Shown piece by piece: positions 6,423-6,506 of a DNA stretch of 6,506 nt (the first letter of the stretch is position 1; every line of letters starts with the position of its first letter). Below the pieces are notes generated by a model, which did not search any database, was not told the origin of the DNA, and worked only from the letters and a program-made list of their open reading frames with translations. This DNA is from CBFGWV01 sp965652545. Lineage in GTDB: Bacteria > Pseudomonadota > Gammaproteobacteria > Competibacterales > Competibacteraceae. The stretch covers positions 1 to 6,506 of the forward strand of contig CBFGWV010000271.1 in assembly GCA_965652545.1 (NCBI GenBank), read 5' to 3'. Position numbers and translations under genes: made by a program.

Positions 6423-6506
6423 TCAGAACGTCGACCCGGACCCGACCGGCTGGCTGTAGCCTTGGTTATACGGGTACGGCTGCGGCTGGTTGTAACCACC
6501 CTGGGG
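6423..6506 (-). CDS. C-terminal tail of a Gln/Tyr/Pro/Gly-rich protein (5' end beyond right edge)
   Basis: The last 27 codons of a minus-strand gene are visible, ending in TGA at 6425-6423. The tail begins PQGGYNQPQPYPYN and ends SQPVGSGSTF, with three quasi-repeats: YNQP, YNQG and YSQP. Such low-complexity tails are usually disordered and occur on some membrane or surface proteins, but nothing here identifies the family. The frame is supported by sensible low-complexity coding sequence and by the strong hairpin just past the stop. The start and domains lie outside the window. Confidence 0.6.
   Translation of the reverse strand, partial: PQGGYNQPQPYPYNQGYSQPVGSGSTF

Overview
The window looks like chromosomal DNA from a GC-rich gammaproteobacterium. 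The evidence is high GC with strong G/C third-position bias, gammaproteobacterial-type MobB and MoeA, a DUF6231-like protein followed by a YgjP-like peptidase, and a GTAG-headed REP doublet of the kind common in Pseudomonas and Xanthomonas relatives. Genus cannot be fixed from the sequence.

Layout, left to right. (1) Positions 1-2762, minus strand: one uninterrupted reading frame of at least 920 codons, starting at a GTG with a good ribosome binding site and running off the left edge. It encodes a large, acidic, signal-peptide-less protein with one LysM domain near its N-terminus. The long plus-strand frames over it are shadows. (2) Positions 2763-3161: a gene-poor spacer, clearly AT-richer than its surroundings (about 48% GC over 2761-3060 by hand count). 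(3) Positions 3162-4960, minus strand: a mobB-moeA operon for molybdenum cofactor biosynthesis, joined by a 4-base ATGA stop/start overlap. (4) Positions 4961-5040: a compact divergent promoter region. (5) Positions 5041-6191, plus strand: a DUF6231-like protein with a degenerate methyltransferase look, and a YgjP/DUF45-type zinc metallopeptidase, joined by a GTGA overlap. (6) Positions 6192-6422: a convergent intergenic region holding a REP doublet (REPIN) and a strong hairpin. (7) Positions 6423-6506, minus strand: the C-terminal tail of another protein, cut by the right edge.

How the genes work together: MobB and MoeA act in the same pathway. MoeA inserts molybdate into adenylylated molybdopterin, and MobB is a GTP-binding accessory to the later dinucleotide-addition step. 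The DUF6231/peptidase pair is probably a two-gene transcription unit with no established joint function. The LysM giant has no visible partner here.

I did not find a clear undescribed multi-gene system. The signals most worth following are the LysM giant in its AT-rich setting and the REP doublet, whose two copies differ only by three compensated base pairs in the stem.
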